Of a DNA stretch of 13,896 nt, positions 13,824 through 13,896 are shown piece by piece. This DNA comes from Bacillota bacterium (GTDB lineage: Bacteria > Bacillota > Desulfitobacteriia > Desulfitobacteriales > JAJXUE01). Under the pieces are notes generated by a model. It made no database searches, was not told the DNA's origin, and saw nothing but the letters and a program-made list of their open reading frames with translations. A program made the translations under genes and the position numbers. Every line of letters begins with the position of its first letter. The stretch's first letter is position 1. The stretch is taken from positions 1 through 13,896 of the forward strand of contig JAJYNB010000318.1 in assembly GCA_021786555.1 (NCBI GenBank). Direction: 5' to 3'.

Positions 13824-13896
13824 GGTATTATGGTAGGGTTCTCATCGAAGGTGTTGATGAACGGCTGAAGGAGTTGATCAAAGACATTGCCGTCAA

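Overview
The window looks like chromosomal DNA of an anaerobic, spore-forming-type Firmicute of class Clostridia, possibly Peptococcaceae/Desulfotomaculia. The reasons are strong purine-rich ribosome binding sites, moderate G+C, a sigma-54 activator, a cyclic-di-AMP riboswitch of the ydaO type, a KimA-like potassium permease, a DUF2294 protein, and degenerate GTGTCA...TGACAC repeats. This taxonomic call is an inference; no rRNA or marker gene is present.

Layout. (1) 1-2205: the 3' part of a sigma-54-dependent activator, then a 12-TM MFS carrier starting 4 bases after its stop, probably a regulator and its target importer. (2) 2330-7153: a tight four-gene operon encoding an ABC ATPase, a 564-residue membrane-anchored extracytoplasmic protein of unknown function, and two ABC-2 permeases that overlap by ATGA. 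It is most likely an exporter with a dedicated external subunit. (3) 7206-7460: a cluster of 27-bp near-palindromic repeats, followed by a possible 67-residue single-TM protein. (4) 7736-10504: a near-consensus sigma-A promoter, a c-di-AMP riboswitch with a visible antiterminator/terminator choice, a DUF2294 (MpsC-like) gene, an internal terminator, and a KimA-like K+ transporter gene. (5) 10754-12758, minus strand: a MarR regulator and a 14-TM DHA2 drug-efflux-type MFS protein. They converge on kimA across a bidirectional terminator. The marR promoter carries a candidate operator dyad. (6) 12888-13140: a run of strong hairpins resembling the 3' end and omega-RNA region of an IS200/IS605-type tnpB element, but with no tnpB. 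(7) 13278-13622: a small coiled-coil protein built from seven exact 21-bp (7-residue) repeats, with its own promoter and terminator. (8) 13680-13896: another IS605-end-like hairpin, then a promoter pointing out of the window.

The best-supported functional story is osmotic and potassium control. High c-di-AMP should fold the aptamer, free the terminator and reduce expression of the DUF2294 gene, and perhaps also of the K+ importer. The least explained parts are the large external subunit of the ABC system and the structured, tnpB-less RNA-like region next to the repeat protein.
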